A DNA stretch of 64,000 bases from Sutcliffiella tianshenii (GCF_016908565.1 NZ_JAFBED010000008.1:1-64000); one strand, 5' to 3'; shown: positions 54,554 to 63,777, counted from the stretch's first letter. Notes: generated by a model not told the origin, from the sequence alone. Translations and numbers: made by a program.

Positions 54554-55981
54554 ATGAAAAAAAGTATGGCTTATCTATCGGTGGGGGCTCTATTATTGGC
54601 ATTGATTTTTACGGGTTTCTGGCCACAAAATGTTACAAAGGCAACTTCAAATGCAGATACACCAAGGCTGGATGAAAACTTGGCAAAGGTTCTGCAAACT
54701 GCAACAGGACCTGTTGAGATTATCATTACATTTGAGCATGATGGTGGCATTGGGCAAGACCAGATAGATTTTTTAAAAGGACTTGGAATAAAAAAGGGGA
54801 TGACATTTCAAAGCTTGCCGATTGCAGGTGCCCTTGCTACGAAACAGCAAGTGGAAATGCTGATGACAGAGGAAAGTGTCGTTTCCGTCTATCTTAACAA
54901 AAAGCTAGAATATGAAAATGAAGGCTCAACCTCCTATACGGGAGTAGATAAGGTCAGAACCGATGAAGACCTCCGCACCCAGAATGGAGGTATGCCGATA
55001 AGTGGAAAAGGCGTCGGTGTGGTTGTGAACGACAGTGGTGTGGATGGTACACACAATGATATCAAGCTTGGTCGTAACCTCGTACAGAACGTGTTTGCAA
55101 GCTCCAACCTGAATGCATTGACGGGTGTTCTTCCTATCACATATGTGGAAAATGTACCAAATACAGATTCCGACTCTGGGCACGGAACACATGTGGCAGG
55201 AACTGTAGGGGGAACAGGAGCAATGTCTGGTGGAAAGTATGAAGGTGTTGCACCTGGCGCGAAGTTGATTGGATACGGTTCAGGCGCTGTGGTAGCCATG
55301 CTTGATACAATCGGGGGCTTTGATTATGCCTTGACACATCAGCAGGAATACAATATCCGACTCATCACCAATTCCTGGGGAGATACAAGTGATGCAGGAA
55401 CAGATTTTGATCCATACCATCCAATAAATATTGCAACAAAAAAGCTATTTGACCGCGGGATTATTACGGTATTCTCAGCAGGTAATTCTGGTCCCGGAGA
55501 GGCGACAATATCCGGTAATTATAAAAAGGCACCATGGGTCATAACTGTAGCTGCGGGTACCAAGGATGGGGAGCTTGCAGACTTTTCTTCGAGAGGCGTG
55601 AAAGAAAACGGTGGGATCGTTGATGTAGATGGCGTCACTTATATGTGGGAGGATAGTCCAACCATCACGGCTCCGGGAGTGGACATCATCTCGACAAAAG
55701 TGCTTTCTCCGCTATCGGCGTTAAGCGCCCAAAAGGATGTGGAGTACATTGACCCGGCTCACCTGCCGTATTATACCACCTTCAGTGGAACCTCCATGGC
55801 TGCCCCGCATGTTGCAGGGATCATCGCGCTGTTATTGGAGGTAAATCCAAACTTTGATAGCTTCGAAATAAAAGAAATCTTACAAAATAGTGCTACTAGT
55901 ATGCCCGGCTACGAAAAATGGGAAGTAGGGTCTGGGTATGTCAATGCTTATGATGCAGTTATGCTAGCACGAACCCATTAA
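54554..55981 (+). CDS. Secreted S8 serine protease (subtilase 1)
   Basis: A 475-residue subtilase with a signal peptide (KKSMAYLSVGALLLALIFTGF). The prodomain covers about 35-130. Catalytic residues are Asp in VVVNDSGVDGTH (about 159), His in [11 protein letters not shown] (about 209) and Ser in FSGTSMAAPHVAG (about 413), with the oxyanion Asn in SAGNSGPG. It ends right after the catalytic domain. It is a close paralogue of the next gene (shared NGGMPISGKGVGVVVNDSG-type block) but lacks that protein's C-terminal anchor. GGAAGGGG lies before the ATG. Confidence 0.95.
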   Translation: MKKSMAYLSVGALLLALIFTGFWPQNVTKATSNADTPRLDENLAKVLQTATGPVEIIITFEHDGGIGQDQIDFLKGLGIKKGMTFQSLPIAGALATKQQVEMLMTEESVVSVYLNKKLEYENEGSTSYTGVDKVRTDEDLRTQNGGMPISGKGVGVVVNDSGVDGTHNDIKLGRNLVQNVFASSNLNALTGVLPITYVENVPNTDSDSGHGTHVAGTVGGTGAMSGGKYEGVAPGAKLIGYGSGAVVAMLDTIGGFDYALTHQQEYNIRLITNSWGDTSDAGTDFDPYHPINIATKKLFDRGIITVFSAGNSGPGEATISGNYKKAPWVITVAAGTKDGELADFSSRGVKENGGIVDVDGVTYMWEDSPTITAPGVDIISTKVLSPLSALSAQKDVEYIDPAHLPYYTTFSGTSMAAPHVAGIIALLLEVNPNFDSFEIKEILQNSATSMPGYEKWEVGSGYVNAYDAVMLARTH

Positions 55982-56023
55982 TTCTACAGGAAAATAAAAA
56001 TATAAATGAAAAGAGGTTACTTT

Positions 56024-58477
56024 ATGAAAAAAATGTTCGCTGCTGCATGTGCCCTGATTCTGATTCTTTCCTTGTTTTCCAATGTTGGTGCCCAGTCCAC
56101 GTCCGCAACGGGATCTGTAGTGAATGAAAAGGTATGGTCGGTTTTAAGTGATGCTACAAGTACAGCACAGGTGATTGTCACTTTCAAAGAAGAAGAAAGG
56201 GCAAACTCTGAACAGCTAAGGTTTCTTGAGGAAATCGGGATCACTTCAGCGGTTGTAATGAATTCCTTGCCGATAGTGGGGGTTGTTGCTACCAAACAGC
56301 AAATAGAGGAATTAGGTGCTTCTCCAGAAGTCCTTTCCATCTACCTGAATGAAGAATTGTCTTTTTACAATGCAGAGTCCACAGACGTGACAGGTGTAGA
56401 TAAGGTTAGGACGGACAATTCCTTCCTCGAAAAGAATGGCGGCATGCCTGTCTCAGGTAATGGTGTTGGGGTAGTGGTAAATGACAGTGGAGTAGATGGA
56501 ACCCACAAAGACCATGAATTAGGACGCAACCTGGTGCAGAACGTATTAGGTTCTACCAACCTTCAAAGTATTACAGGAATTCTGCCAATCTCCTATACGG
56601 AAAATGTCCCGAACACCGACACCAACTCCGGACACGGGACACACGTGGCAGGAACAGTTGGGGGGACAGGTGCGATGTCAGGCGGAAAGTATGAAGGGGC
56701 AGCACCAGGTGCCAGTCTTATCGGATATGGGTCAGGTGGGGCGTTGTTTGTGCTGGATGGAATCGGAGGATTTGATTACGCCATTACACATCAACAGGAA
56801 TATGACATTCGAGTCATTACAAATTCCTGGGGATCCAGTGGTGATTTCGATCCGAACCATCCAATCAATATCGCAAGTAAAAAAGCGTATGATCGGGGCA
56901 TAGTCGTTCTTTTTGCAGCTGGCAACGAAGGTCCTTCCGAAAACACACACAATCCTTACGCAAAAGCCCCATGGGTAATTTCTGTTGCAGCAGGTGTGAA
57001 GGATGGGACTTTGGCTGACTTCTCCTCACGTGGTACAAAAGGAGAAGGAGGGAGTTTTACAATGGATGGAAAAGAATGGACGTGGGAAGATCGGCCGACG
57101 GTGACTGCGCCTGGTGTGGATATCATATCCACGAAAGTTGTATCCCCCCTTACGGCACTGGCAGCTGAAAAGGATGCAGCGTTAATCGAGCCGGCTCATC
57201 TGCCATATTACACCACGATGAGTGGAACTTCCATGGCAACACCTCATGTAGCGGGAATTGTTGCATTGATGCTTGAAGCAAATCATTCCTTATCACCTGA
57301 TGAGGTAAAAAATCTTTTGCAGGCGACAGCGACGAATATGCCAGGCTATGAGACATGGGAAGTAGGAGCAGGATATGTGAATGCATATGCAGCAGTGGAT
57401 GCATCATTTAATGACAAAAATTATGGTTCTACTCTAACAATGAATCAAACTTATCATTCGGATGTGGAGACATCAACTTCCAGGGAAGAATTTGAGATGG
57501 AGAGTTCATTATTGACAGATGGCGGATATGAATTTGCTGTAGAGGAAGGTTTGACCAGCCTACTGGCGAGAGTGGATGGAAAGGGTCTTATGGAAGAAAC
57601 GGGTAACCCTATCAATCTCGTACTTATTGCACCGGATGGAACGGAATACAGCTCTGGGGTAAGTCTGCTTTTCCCTCTATATACAGATCGGGTAGTACTT
57701 GTGGATAATCCCCTGCAAGGTACGTGGAAAGCGGAGATACGCGGGTTAAGGGGGAATGAGCTGAACCCGATTGGAATTTCCCTCCCTGAAAACGTAAAAG
57801 GCACCCTGGCTTTTACGAAGATCAATGGATTTACCGGTTTGAATGATATTGCTGGCCATCCCGCAGAAGCGGCGATCCAACAAGGTGTGAAGGAACGTCT
57901 ATTTGATGGATACAGGGATGGAACATTTAAACCCGACTCCCAACTAACAAGAATGGACATGGCGAAGTCTCTATTAATGGGAGCGGAAATACGCCAAAGT
58001 CTGCCTTCCCAAGCATCATTTGGTGATGTATCAAAAGCTGACCTTCCTTTTGCAGAGGCGGTGGTGGCAAAGGGTGCTGCGTTTCGAGATCAATCTCACG
58101 AGTTAAAAGGGGTAATGCAGCCGACAGCTTCAGGAAAATTCTCTCCGAAAGCTACCGTGACAAAAACGGAGCTTGCCTATACCCTCGTGCAGGGGTTGGG
58201 CCTTGAAAAAGAGGCGATGGCGCATGAAGGAGACGTTAAAGTTACCTATAAAGATGAGCGCATCGTGCTGAAAGATCAAGTAAATATCCCCGACGCCTTA
58301 AAAGGGTATGTGCAAGTGGCATTAGACCTGAACATACTGAATGCAAACTTTTCAGTGACACAAGGCAAATATGACCTCAAGCCGAAAGTGGAAGCAACCT
58401 TCGCTCCTGATGAAGTGGTGACAAGAGGAGATTTCGCGGTGGCATTCACGAGATATTATCAGGTGTACTTTAACTAA
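56024..58477 (+). CDS. Cell-surface S8 serine protease with SLH domains (subtilase 2)
   Basis: An 817-residue exported protease. After the signal peptide (KKMFAAACALILILSLFSNVGA) and prodomain come the catalytic Asp (NDSGVDGTHK), His ([11 protein letters not shown]) and Ser (MSGTSMATPHVAG), then a beta-rich region (about 470-600), and a C-terminal S-layer-homology part (about 610-817): one clear SLH repeat (QQGVKERLFDGYRDGTFKPD, QLTRMDMAKSLL) and two weaker ones. SLH domains tie proteins to pyruvylated wall polymers, so this is probably a surface-bound protease. AAGAGG precedes ATG 56024; the gene follows subtilase 1 by 42 bases. Confidence 0.95.
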   Translation: MKKMFAAACALILILSLFSNVGAQSTSATGSVVNEKVWSVLSDATSTAQVIVTFKEEERANSEQLRFLEEIGITSAVVMNSLPIVGVVATKQQIEELGASPEVLSIYLNEELSFYNAESTDVTGVDKVRTDNSFLEKNGGMPVSGNGVGVVVNDSGVDGTHKDHELGRNLVQNVLGSTNLQSITGILPISYTENVPNTDTNSGHGTHVAGTVGGTGAMSGGKYEGAAPGASLIGYGSGGALFVLDGIGGFDYAITHQQEYDIRVITNSWGSSGDFDPNHPINIASKKAYDRGIVVLFAAGNEGPSENTHNPYAKAPWVISVAAGVKDGTLADFSSRGTKGEGGSFTMDGKEWTWEDRPTVTAPGVDIISTKVVSPLTALAAEKDAALIEPAHLPYYTTMSGTSMATPHVAGIVALMLEANHSLSPDEVKNLLQATATNMPGYETWEVGAGYVNAYAAVDASFNDKNYGSTLTMNQTYHSDVETSTSREEFEMESSLLTDGGYEFAVEEGLTSLLARVDGKGLMEETGNPINLVLIAPDGTEYSSGVSLLFPLYTDRVVLVDNPLQGTWKAEIRGLRGNELNPIGISLPENVKGTLAFTKINGFTGLNDIAGHPAEAAIQQGVKERLFDGYRDGTFKPDSQLTRMDMAKSLLMGAEIRQSLPSQASFGDVSKADLPFAEAVVAKGAAFRDQSHELKGVMQPTASGKFSPKATVTKTELAYTLVQGLGLEKEAMAHEGDVKVTYKDERIVLKDQVNIPDALKGYVQVALDLNILNANFSVTQGKYDLKPKVEATFAPDEVVTRGDFAVAFTRYYQVYFN

Positions 58478-58496
58478 AAAGTAGATAGTGATTATG

Positions 58497-58529
58497 GAAG
58501 AAGGAACGGAAACATTCCTTCTTCTTTTT
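58497..58529 (+). terminator. Terminator of the SLH subtilase
   Basis: GAAGAAGGAA pairs perfectly with TTCCTTCTTC around eight bases, followed by T-rich sequence. Confidence 0.88.
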
Positions 58530-58537
58530 ATTTTGGG

Positions 58538-58597
58538 TTGGGAAAGTGCCGAAACATTTTGTTATATAAAATGTCTTTAAATTTCCTGTTTTCCCAA
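58538..58597 (+). promoter_or_regulatory. Inverted half-site pair A, 44-bp gap
   Basis: TTGGGAAA (58538-58545) and TTTCCCAA (58590-58597) are exact reverse complements with 44 bases between. It lies 244 bases before the subtilisin start at 58841. The same arrangement recurs at 58694 and 60104. Confidence 0.6.
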
Positions 58598-58692
58598 ACA
58601 AAAAATTCTTCATCAGAAAATAAGATAGGTTGTGCAAAGAAAAAGAGAGGAAGGAGGAGAGGGGAACGATGCCATTATTTACATAATTTCTC

Positions 58693-58754
58693 ATTGGGCA
58701 ACAAAGGCAAAAAAACACCATTAATACCTATATTGAAAGTCTGACTTTCCCAAT
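58693..58754 (+). promoter_or_regulatory. Inverted half-site pair B, 44-bp gap
   Basis: ATTGGGCAA (58693-58701) and TTTCCCAAT (58746-58754) match as inverted half-sites with one mismatch and again 44 bases between. The inner edge is about 32 bases before the predicted -10 of subtilase 3, a place suited to an activator or repressor. Confidence 0.65.
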
Positions 58755-58785
58755 ATGAAATTAAGATGACAGGTGGTAGACTAGC

Positions 58786-58809
58786 TATAATAGTTCTTAA
58801 TATTAAGAA
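58786..58809 (+). promoter_or_regulatory. Promoter -10 and adjacent palindrome of subtilase 3
   Basis: TATAAT (58786-58791) is followed at once by the perfect 16-base palindrome TTCTTAATATTAAGAA (58794-58809), which would overlap the transcription start. A -35 is not obvious, so an activator may be needed, and the palindrome could be a repressor site. Confidence 0.55.
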
Positions 58810-58840
58810 TTATCAAAACACAACTAAGGGAGTGGAATGA

Positions 58841-59980
58841 TTGAAAAATTGGATTAAAGGATTTTCAGTATTCATTGTAGCGTTATTGGCATTCTCATTA
58901 TCGTTCGGATCTGCACAAGCAAATGCTACAGGTCCTGGTGTGAATGAAAAGAAGCAATATCTTGTAGGTTTTAAGACAAATGCAAAAGCATTCTCAGCTA
59001 AAAATATGATTACCGCTGCAGGCGGGGAAGTGGAACATGTATATAATTACATGGATGTACAGCTAGTCACTCTTCCTGAAAAAGCGGCGCTTGCGTTGAA
59101 AAATAATCCAAACATCTCATTCGTGGAGGAGGATGCAGCAGTATATGCTACTGCACAATCCACTCCATGGGGCGTAACGCATATTAATGCACATAAGGCT
59201 CATGCTGCAAATGTGACAGGATCTGGTGTGAAAGTGGCAGTATTGGATACTGGAATTGACGCTAGCCATCCTGACCTGAATGTTAAAGGCGGAGTAAGCT
59301 TCGTATCCGGTGAGCCAAGTGGATTGACGGATGGAAATGGTCACGGCACACATGTTGCCGGAACGGTAGCGGCATTAAATAATACAGCTGGAGTATTAGG
59401 TGTTGCATATAATGCAGATCTTTACGCAGTAAAAGTACTGAGTGCTTCAGGAAGCGGGTCTTTAAGTGGTATTGCTCAGGGAATAGAGTGGGCAATTGCA
59501 AATGATATGGATGTAATCAATATGAGTCTTGGTGGAAGTACAGGTTCAACCGCATTAAAACAGGCTTGTGACAATGCATATGCTAGCGGCATTGTTGTTG
59601 TAGCTGCAGCAGGAAATTCAGGAACAAGAGGCAAACAGAATACAATCGGCTATCCGGCTCGGTACAGTTCCGTTATTGCTGTTGGTGCAGTGGACTCAAA
59701 CAATAATAGAGCATCATTCTCCAGTGTCGGTGCAGAACTTGAAGTGATGGCTCCCGGCGTGAGCATTCTTAGCACAACTCCAGGAAACAGCTATTCTTCC
59801 TTCAACGGAACTTCAATGGCTTCTCCTCATGTTGCAGGGGCGGCAGCGCTGATCAAAGCCAAGTATCCTAGTCTATCAGCTTCACAGATCCGGGATCGCT
59901 TAAAAAATACTACAACTCCTCTAGGTGATGCCTTCTATTATGGAAAGGGAGTCATCAACGTGGAGAAAGCTTTACAATAA
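58841..59980 (+). CDS. Subtilisin-type secreted alkaline protease (subtilase 3)
   Basis: A 379-residue AprE-type subtilisin. Signal peptide about 1-28 ([21 protein letters not shown]), Inhibitor_I9 propeptide to about 104, mature enzyme from about [20 protein letters not shown]. Catalytic Asp in [12 protein letters not shown], His in [12 protein letters not shown], Ser in [14 protein letters not shown], oxyanion Asn in AAAGNSGT. The mature part contains one Cys (KQACDNAY), rare in this family. It starts at TTG with AAGGGAG eight bases upstream. Its promoter region carries two inverted half-site pairs and a palindrome. Confidence 0.97.
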   Translation: MKNWIKGFSVFIVALLAFSLSFGSAQANATGPGVNEKKQYLVGFKTNAKAFSAKNMITAAGGEVEHVYNYMDVQLVTLPEKAALALKNNPNISFVEEDAAVYATAQSTPWGVTHINAHKAHAANVTGSGVKVAVLDTGIDASHPDLNVKGGVSFVSGEPSGLTDGNGHGTHVAGTVAALNNTAGVLGVAYNADLYAVKVLSASGSGSLSGIAQGIEWAIANDMDVINMSLGGSTGSTALKQACDNAYASGIVVVAAAGNSGTRGKQNTIGYPARYSSVIAVGAVDSNNNRASFSSVGAELEVMAPGVSILSTTPGNSYSSFNGTSMASPHVAGAAALIKAKYPSLSASQIRDRLKNTTTPLGDAFYYGKGVINVEKALQ

Positions 59981-60010
59981 TTTGATAAAAGTTCCCCCTT
60001 TTATTAATGG

Positions 60011-60038
60011 AACACCTGACAATTGTCGGGTGTTTTTT
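60011..60038 (+). terminator. Terminator of subtilase 3
   Basis: ACACCTGAC pairs with GTCGGGTGT (one G-U) around AATT, followed by six T. Confidence 0.85.
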
Positions 60039-60102
60039 GATTATATTGATGGTATTGATCAGGATCTGATCATAAAGTCTCAGGAAAATACCATGATACA
60101 CC

Positions 60103-60164
60103 ATTGGGAAAACGAAAAGGAAATCTCCCTCTAAAAGCCCGCAATCGGTATTTACTTTCCCAAT
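60103..60164 (+). promoter_or_regulatory. Inverted half-site pair C, 44-bp gap
   Basis: ATTGGGAAA (60103-60111) and TTTCCCAAT (60156-60164) are perfect inverted half-sites, 44 bases apart inside the TTGGGAAA/TTTCCCAA core. The downstream half-site ends 85 bases before the subtilase 4 ATG; for subtilase 3 the same distance is 87, so the position is conserved. Confidence 0.65.
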
Positions 60165-60201
60165 AACATTCCGTGAAATGCTGTGCTAACATCATAAGTG
60201 A

Positions 60202-60222
60202 CTAAATAATTTGATTATTTAG
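60202..60222 (+). promoter_or_regulatory. Palindrome before subtilase 4
   Basis: CTAAATAAT and ATTATTTAG are exact reverse complements separated by TTG. It lies in the same relative place as the TTCTTAATATTAAGAA palindrome before subtilase 3, though the sequence differs. TGCTAACAT (60184-60192) may be an extended -10 upstream of it. Confidence 0.45.
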
Positions 60223-60248
60223 ATTCTTTCTAAGGGGATGATCTACAT

Positions 60249-61373
60249 ATGAAAAAGTTTTTATCCGTATTATTGGCAATAGCTTTGGTCCTCTCGTTCT
60301 CATTTTCTCCAGGGGAGGCAAGTGCAAAAGGAAAGCCGCTATTCAAAGATTATCTGATTGGATTGAAGAACCCTGTCTCCAATCAGACAAACAAAATAGT
60401 TTCCACTTTGGGTGGAACGGTCAACCATCAATTCAAACATATGAATGTCCTTCAGGTCACGTTGCCTGAAGCGGCAGTCGCGGCATTGGAGAAAAATCCA
60501 TTAGTAGAATATGTGGAAGAGGATATCGAGTATAAAATCGATGCTCAATCTGTCCCTTATGGAATACCTCATATCAAGGCGGATGTTGCGCATTCCCAAT
60601 CGGTGACAGGATCAGGTGTAAAGGTTGCAGTGCTTGACACTGGGATCGATGCAAGTCATGAGGATCTTAACGTTGCAGGCGGAGCGAGCTTTGTAGCGGA
60701 TGAACCTGATGCATTAACAGATGGAAATGGGCATGGAACGCATGTGGCAGGGACCATTGCGGCATTAAACAATAGTGCTGGGGTAATCGGTGTATCATAT
60801 GATGTGGATTTATACGCAGTTAAAGTACTGAACGGATCGGGAAGCGGGACTTTAAGCGGCATTGCCCAGGGAATCGAATGGGCAATCGACAATGATATGG
60901 ATGTCATTAACATGAGTTTAGGTGGCAGTACAGGATCATCCACCTTGAAGCAGGCAAGTGATAATGCTTATAATAGCGGCATTGTCGTGGTAGCTGCTGC
61001 AGGAAATAGTGGTTCATTCTTCGGATTGATCAATACCATCGGATATCCGGCAAGATACGATTCCGTCATTGCAGTGGGAGCGGTTGATGCAAATAATAAC
61101 CGTGCATCTTTCTCAAGTGTCGGCAGTCAGCTTGAAGTGATGGCACCGGGTGTTGACATTAACAGCACATTGCCTGGCAACCAGTATGGAGCACTGAATG
61201 GCACCTCGATGGCGAGCCCTCATGTAGCCGGGGCAGCTGCTCTCATCTTAGCGAAATATCCTAATATGACAAATGTCCAAGTCAGGCAAAAACTCCGTGA
61301 CACAGCAACATATCTTGGATCAGCATTCAATTACGGACATGGTGTCATCAATGTGGAAGAAGCATTGAAATAA
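60249..61373 (+). CDS. Subtilisin-type secreted protease (subtilase 4)
   Basis: A 374-residue AprE-type subtilisin, paralogue of subtilase 3. Signal peptide [20 protein letters not shown], propeptide (YLIGLKN to about 100), mature start near [20 protein letters not shown]. Catalytic Asp in [14 protein letters not shown], His in [12 protein letters not shown], Ser in [13 protein letters not shown]. The loop after AAAGNSGS (FFGLIN) differs from subtilase 3 (RGKQN). AAGGGGATG lies before the ATG. It carries a single copy of the 44-bp-gap half-site pair upstream. Confidence 0.97.
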   Translation: MKKFLSVLLAIALVLSFSFSPGEASAKGKPLFKDYLIGLKNPVSNQTNKIVSTLGGTVNHQFKHMNVLQVTLPEAAVAALEKNPLVEYVEEDIEYKIDAQSVPYGIPHIKADVAHSQSVTGSGVKVAVLDTGIDASHEDLNVAGGASFVADEPDALTDGNGHGTHVAGTIAALNNSAGVIGVSYDVDLYAVKVLNGSGSGTLSGIAQGIEWAIDNDMDVINMSLGGSTGSSTLKQASDNAYNSGIVVVAAAGNSGSFFGLINTIGYPARYDSVIAVGAVDANNNRASFSSVGSQLEVMAPGVDINSTLPGNQYGALNGTSMASPHVAGAAALILAKYPNMTNVQVRQKLRDTATYLGSAFNYGHGVINVEEALK

Positions 61374-61404
61374 GAAACTGATATTAGCATATAATGCATA
61401 AAAA

Positions 61405-61437
61405 AAAGAACAGGGAAAAGCCTCCTGTTCTTTTTTT
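61405..61437. terminator. Bidirectional terminator between subtilase 4 and patA
   Basis: AAAGAACAGG pairs with CCTGTTCTTT around nine bases; T follow on the plus strand and A precede, giving T on the minus strand, so it can serve both convergent genes. Confidence 0.88.
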
Positions 61438-61480
61438 GTTGACATAACAAGGGGTGCCAGACCCCTGTTGTTATGTCAAC
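61438..61480. repeat. 13-bp hairpin enclosing GGGGTGCCAGACCCC
   Basis: GTTGACATAACAA (61438-61450) and TTGTTATGTCAAC (61468-61480) are exact reverse complements, and the loop is the palindrome variant at 61451-61465. The right arm contains the patA stop codon, so the arm matching it seems to copy the end of the patA gene. Confidence 0.75.
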
Positions 61481-62634
61481 TCCTTTAAAAACTTCTCCAT
61501 CCGATCCATTGCTTTTTCCAGTGATTCCATTGTATATGCATAGGAGAGGCGGACATATCCTTCTCCAAGTGGGGAAAAGGCACTTCCGGGTACTACTGCA
61601 ACCCCGGCTTCTTCCACCATCTTCAATGCGAAATCAAAAGAGGGCATATTGTATTTTTCTATGGAAGGAAATAAATAAAAGGCACCTGATGGTTTTACTA
61701 CATCCAGCCCCATCCTAAGCAATCTTTGATACACATATTCCATTCTATCCTGATATTGCACTTTCATTTCCAACGCATCATCTTTTCCGTTTGTCAATGC
61801 TTCGAGGGCTGCATATTGAGAAATGGAGGAGGTACAGGATACATTATACTGATGCACCTTCAGCATCTGTTTCATTAAGTATTCCGGACCGAAGACCAAT
61901 CCTATCCGCCAGCCAGTCATGGAATGGGACTTCGAAATACCGTTGATTACGATGGTCTTATCTCGCATCCCTTCAATAGTAGAGATGGAAAAATGCTCAT
62001 GATCAAAGACCAACTCACTGTATATTTCATCGGAAAGGACAAAGATATCCTTATCCTTCAACAGCTTGGCGATACTTACCAGTTCGTCCTTTGGGAGTGT
62101 AACACCTGTAGGGTTTGATGGGTATGGCAGGATGATGCACCTAGTCTTTTCAGTAATATGCTCCGTGAGCAGATCTGCAGTCAATTTGAATTCGGTAATG
62201 GTAGTGTCGACATGGACAGGCGTTGCCCCGCATAGCTTGATGATCGGCTCGTAACCGGGGTATACCGGTCCCGGCAAGATGACTTCAGTCCCTGGCTCAA
62301 GGATGGTGCGAAGCGCAATGTCAATACCTTGGCTAGCACCGACAGTGACAATCACCTCAGCTTCAGGGTTATACGTTTGTCCATACTTTTCAGATACAAA
62401 TGAACAGGCAGCTTTTCTTAATTCAAGGATTCCTGCATTGTGGGTATAACTTGTATAATTTGATTCTATAGCATGAATAGCAGCATTTTTTACATGCATG
62501 GGTGTGGGGAAGTCAGGCTGCCCGATGGTAAGGGAAAGCACATCATCGTACTTTGCAACCAGATTGAAAAATTTGCGGATTCCCGATATCTCTATATTTC
62601 GAACGTTCTCATTGATTAGATGCTCCATCATCAT
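61471..62634 (-). CDS. patA: Aminotransferase A (PatA)
   Basis: A 387-residue fold-type I, PLP-dependent aminotransferase. The Schiff-base Lys is in INGISKSHSMTGWRIG, the PLP Asp in VLSDEIYSELV and the carboxylate-binding Arg in GEGYVRLSYAY. The start EHLINENVRNIEISGIRKF closely follows B. subtilis PatA, linked to lysine/diaminopimelate-related amino-acid metabolism. Three ATG codons in a row begin the gene; AAAGGAG lies 4, 7 or 10 bases before them, so 62631 is equally likely. The 3' end is part of a hairpin repeat. Confidence 0.95.
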   Translation of the reverse strand: MMMEHLINENVRNIEISGIRKFFNLVAKYDDVLSLTIGQPDFPTPMHVKNAAIHAIESNYTSYTHNAGILELRKAACSFVSEKYGQTYNPEAEVIVTVGASQGIDIALRTILEPGTEVILPGPVYPGYEPIIKLCGATPVHVDTTITEFKLTADLLTEHITEKTRCIILPYPSNPTGVTLPKDELVSIAKLLKDKDIFVLSDEIYSELVFDHEHFSISTIEGMRDKTIVINGISKSHSMTGWRIGLVFGPEYLMKQMLKVHQYNVSCTSSISQYAALEALTNGKDDALEMKVQYQDRMEYVYQRLLRMGLDVVKPSGAFYLFPSIEKYNMPSFDFALKMVEEAGVAVVPGSAFSPLGEGYVRLSYAYTMESLEKAMDRMEKFLKELT

Positions 62635-62775
62635 TAAACTCCTTTTTCTATTACAAATAGGACTGATTTCACTTTCTACATAGTATAAGCCAGTTTTTTT
62701 CTCCTGTCCAAAGGAATATTCAGATAAATGTAGTATTAGTACTGACAGCCATCTGAAACGGAAGGAGTAATTGAC

Positions 62776-63228
62776 ATGGTTAAAATATGGTTTGTCCTCA
62801 TTGCGTTTTTGGGAGGGATACTTGGAGGGATCCAGGCTCCGGTAAACAGTCAGCTCGGGAAAAAGATCGGAAGTCTTGAAGCATCATTTGTATCGTTTTT
62901 CATCGGGACTCTATTTCTACTATTATTGACAACCTTCTTTGGAAAGGGAAATCTGATGCAACTGCCACATGTTCCAAAATGGCAGCTGGTGGGTGGCTTC
63001 CTTGGAGCGTGCTTTGTCACATTTGTCATCATGGCCGTCCCGAAAATAGGTGTGGCATTAACAATTATTTCTTTAATTATCGGCCAGATGATCGTAAGCA
63101 TGGTGATCGATCATTTTGGATTATTCGGTTCTGCAAAAATAGCGCTAAATTACCAAAGGCTTTTGGGTGTTGTAATGATGCTGGTTGCCCTGGTTTTTAT
63201 TTATCGCGGCACTGTCGTAGTGAAGTAA
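62776..63228 (+). CDS. YdcZ-like (DUF606) DMT-type membrane protein
   Basis: A 150-residue protein with five membrane helices: the start WFVLIAFLGGILGGIQAPVN, then LEASFVSFFIGTLFLLLL, VGGFLGACFVTFVIMAVP, ALTIISLIIGQMIVSMVID and LLGVVMMLVALVFIYRG. This is the half-size DMT layout of DUF606/YdcZ proteins, which resemble EamA transporters and often work in pairs. No second half lies nearby. GAAGGAG precedes the ATG. Substrate unknown. Confidence 0.85.
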   Translation: MVKIWFVLIAFLGGILGGIQAPVNSQLGKKIGSLEASFVSFFIGTLFLLLLTTFFGKGNLMQLPHVPKWQLVGGFLGACFVTFVIMAVPKIGVALTIISLIIGQMIVSMVIDHFGLFGSAKIALNYQRLLGVVMMLVALVFIYRGTVVVK

Positions 63229-63516
63229 GGGATAATCCAAATGTAGGTAAATAGGTATGAAGTGGGGAATCAAGGTGCCCAGAATGGATAAAAACAACCT
63301 AAAGTGTATACATGTTTACGAGGGAAGTCCTAGAAAAATATGAAACAAGTAGGATAGGAAAAAAAATACATGTGCTGTATGATATAATTAAACACAGAAT
63401 ATTCACATAAATCAAAATATTTCTCTTCTCCATTGCCTTACGTAATGTTACTCCTTTCATCTTAGTATTACTGGGAATTGGTGTCTGTTGGATTCCGTCT
63501 GAAAGGGGAAAGAGTA

Positions 63517-63735
63517 ATGGACATTTTGTTCGAGATTTGGTTAAGGTTGTTTGAGGTGTATGCGGAAGATTTGTTTTTCCAAGGTGAATCATCAGGGGTC
63601 TTTTCATTCTTGCTTATTGGTGTATTGGCATATCTGTTCAAGCAAGAGAAAACAGGGCAGAGCCAGAGTGGGAATGGCTGTACCTGTTGCAGAAAAGAGA
63701 GAGAAAAGAAGCAAACAGATGAGTCGTCCCAATAG
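63517..63735 (+). CDS. Small membrane protein with Cys-rich tail
   Basis: A 72-residue protein: amphipathic start MDILFEIWLRLFEVYAED, one membrane helix (about 28-42, FSFLLIGVLAYLF) and a basic tail with NGCTCCRKEREKK. AAGGGG lies eight bases before the ATG, and a terminator begins 11 bases after the stop. Two adjacent Cys and a third nearby are unusual; metal binding or lipid attachment is possible. Function unknown. Nothing else is supported in 63229-63516. Confidence 0.65.
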   Translation: MDILFEIWLRLFEVYAEDLFFQGESSGVFSFLLIGVLAYLFKQEKTGQSQSGNGCTCCRKEREKKQTDESSQ

Positions 63736-63745
63736 AATGCATGAG

Positions 63746-63777
63746 TAAAGAAGCGGATTCTATCCGCTTCTTTATTC
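63746..63777. terminator. Bidirectional terminator
   Basis: AAAGAAGCGGAT pairs perfectly with ATCCGCTTCTTT around TCT. The stem overlaps the stop codon of the minus-strand gene at 63772, so it can end both units. Confidence 0.85.

Noticed and set aside
58538-58744. 68-codon frame before subtilase 3
   Set aside because: It has no ribosome site and a composition typical of untranslated DNA; the inverted half-sites lie in it.
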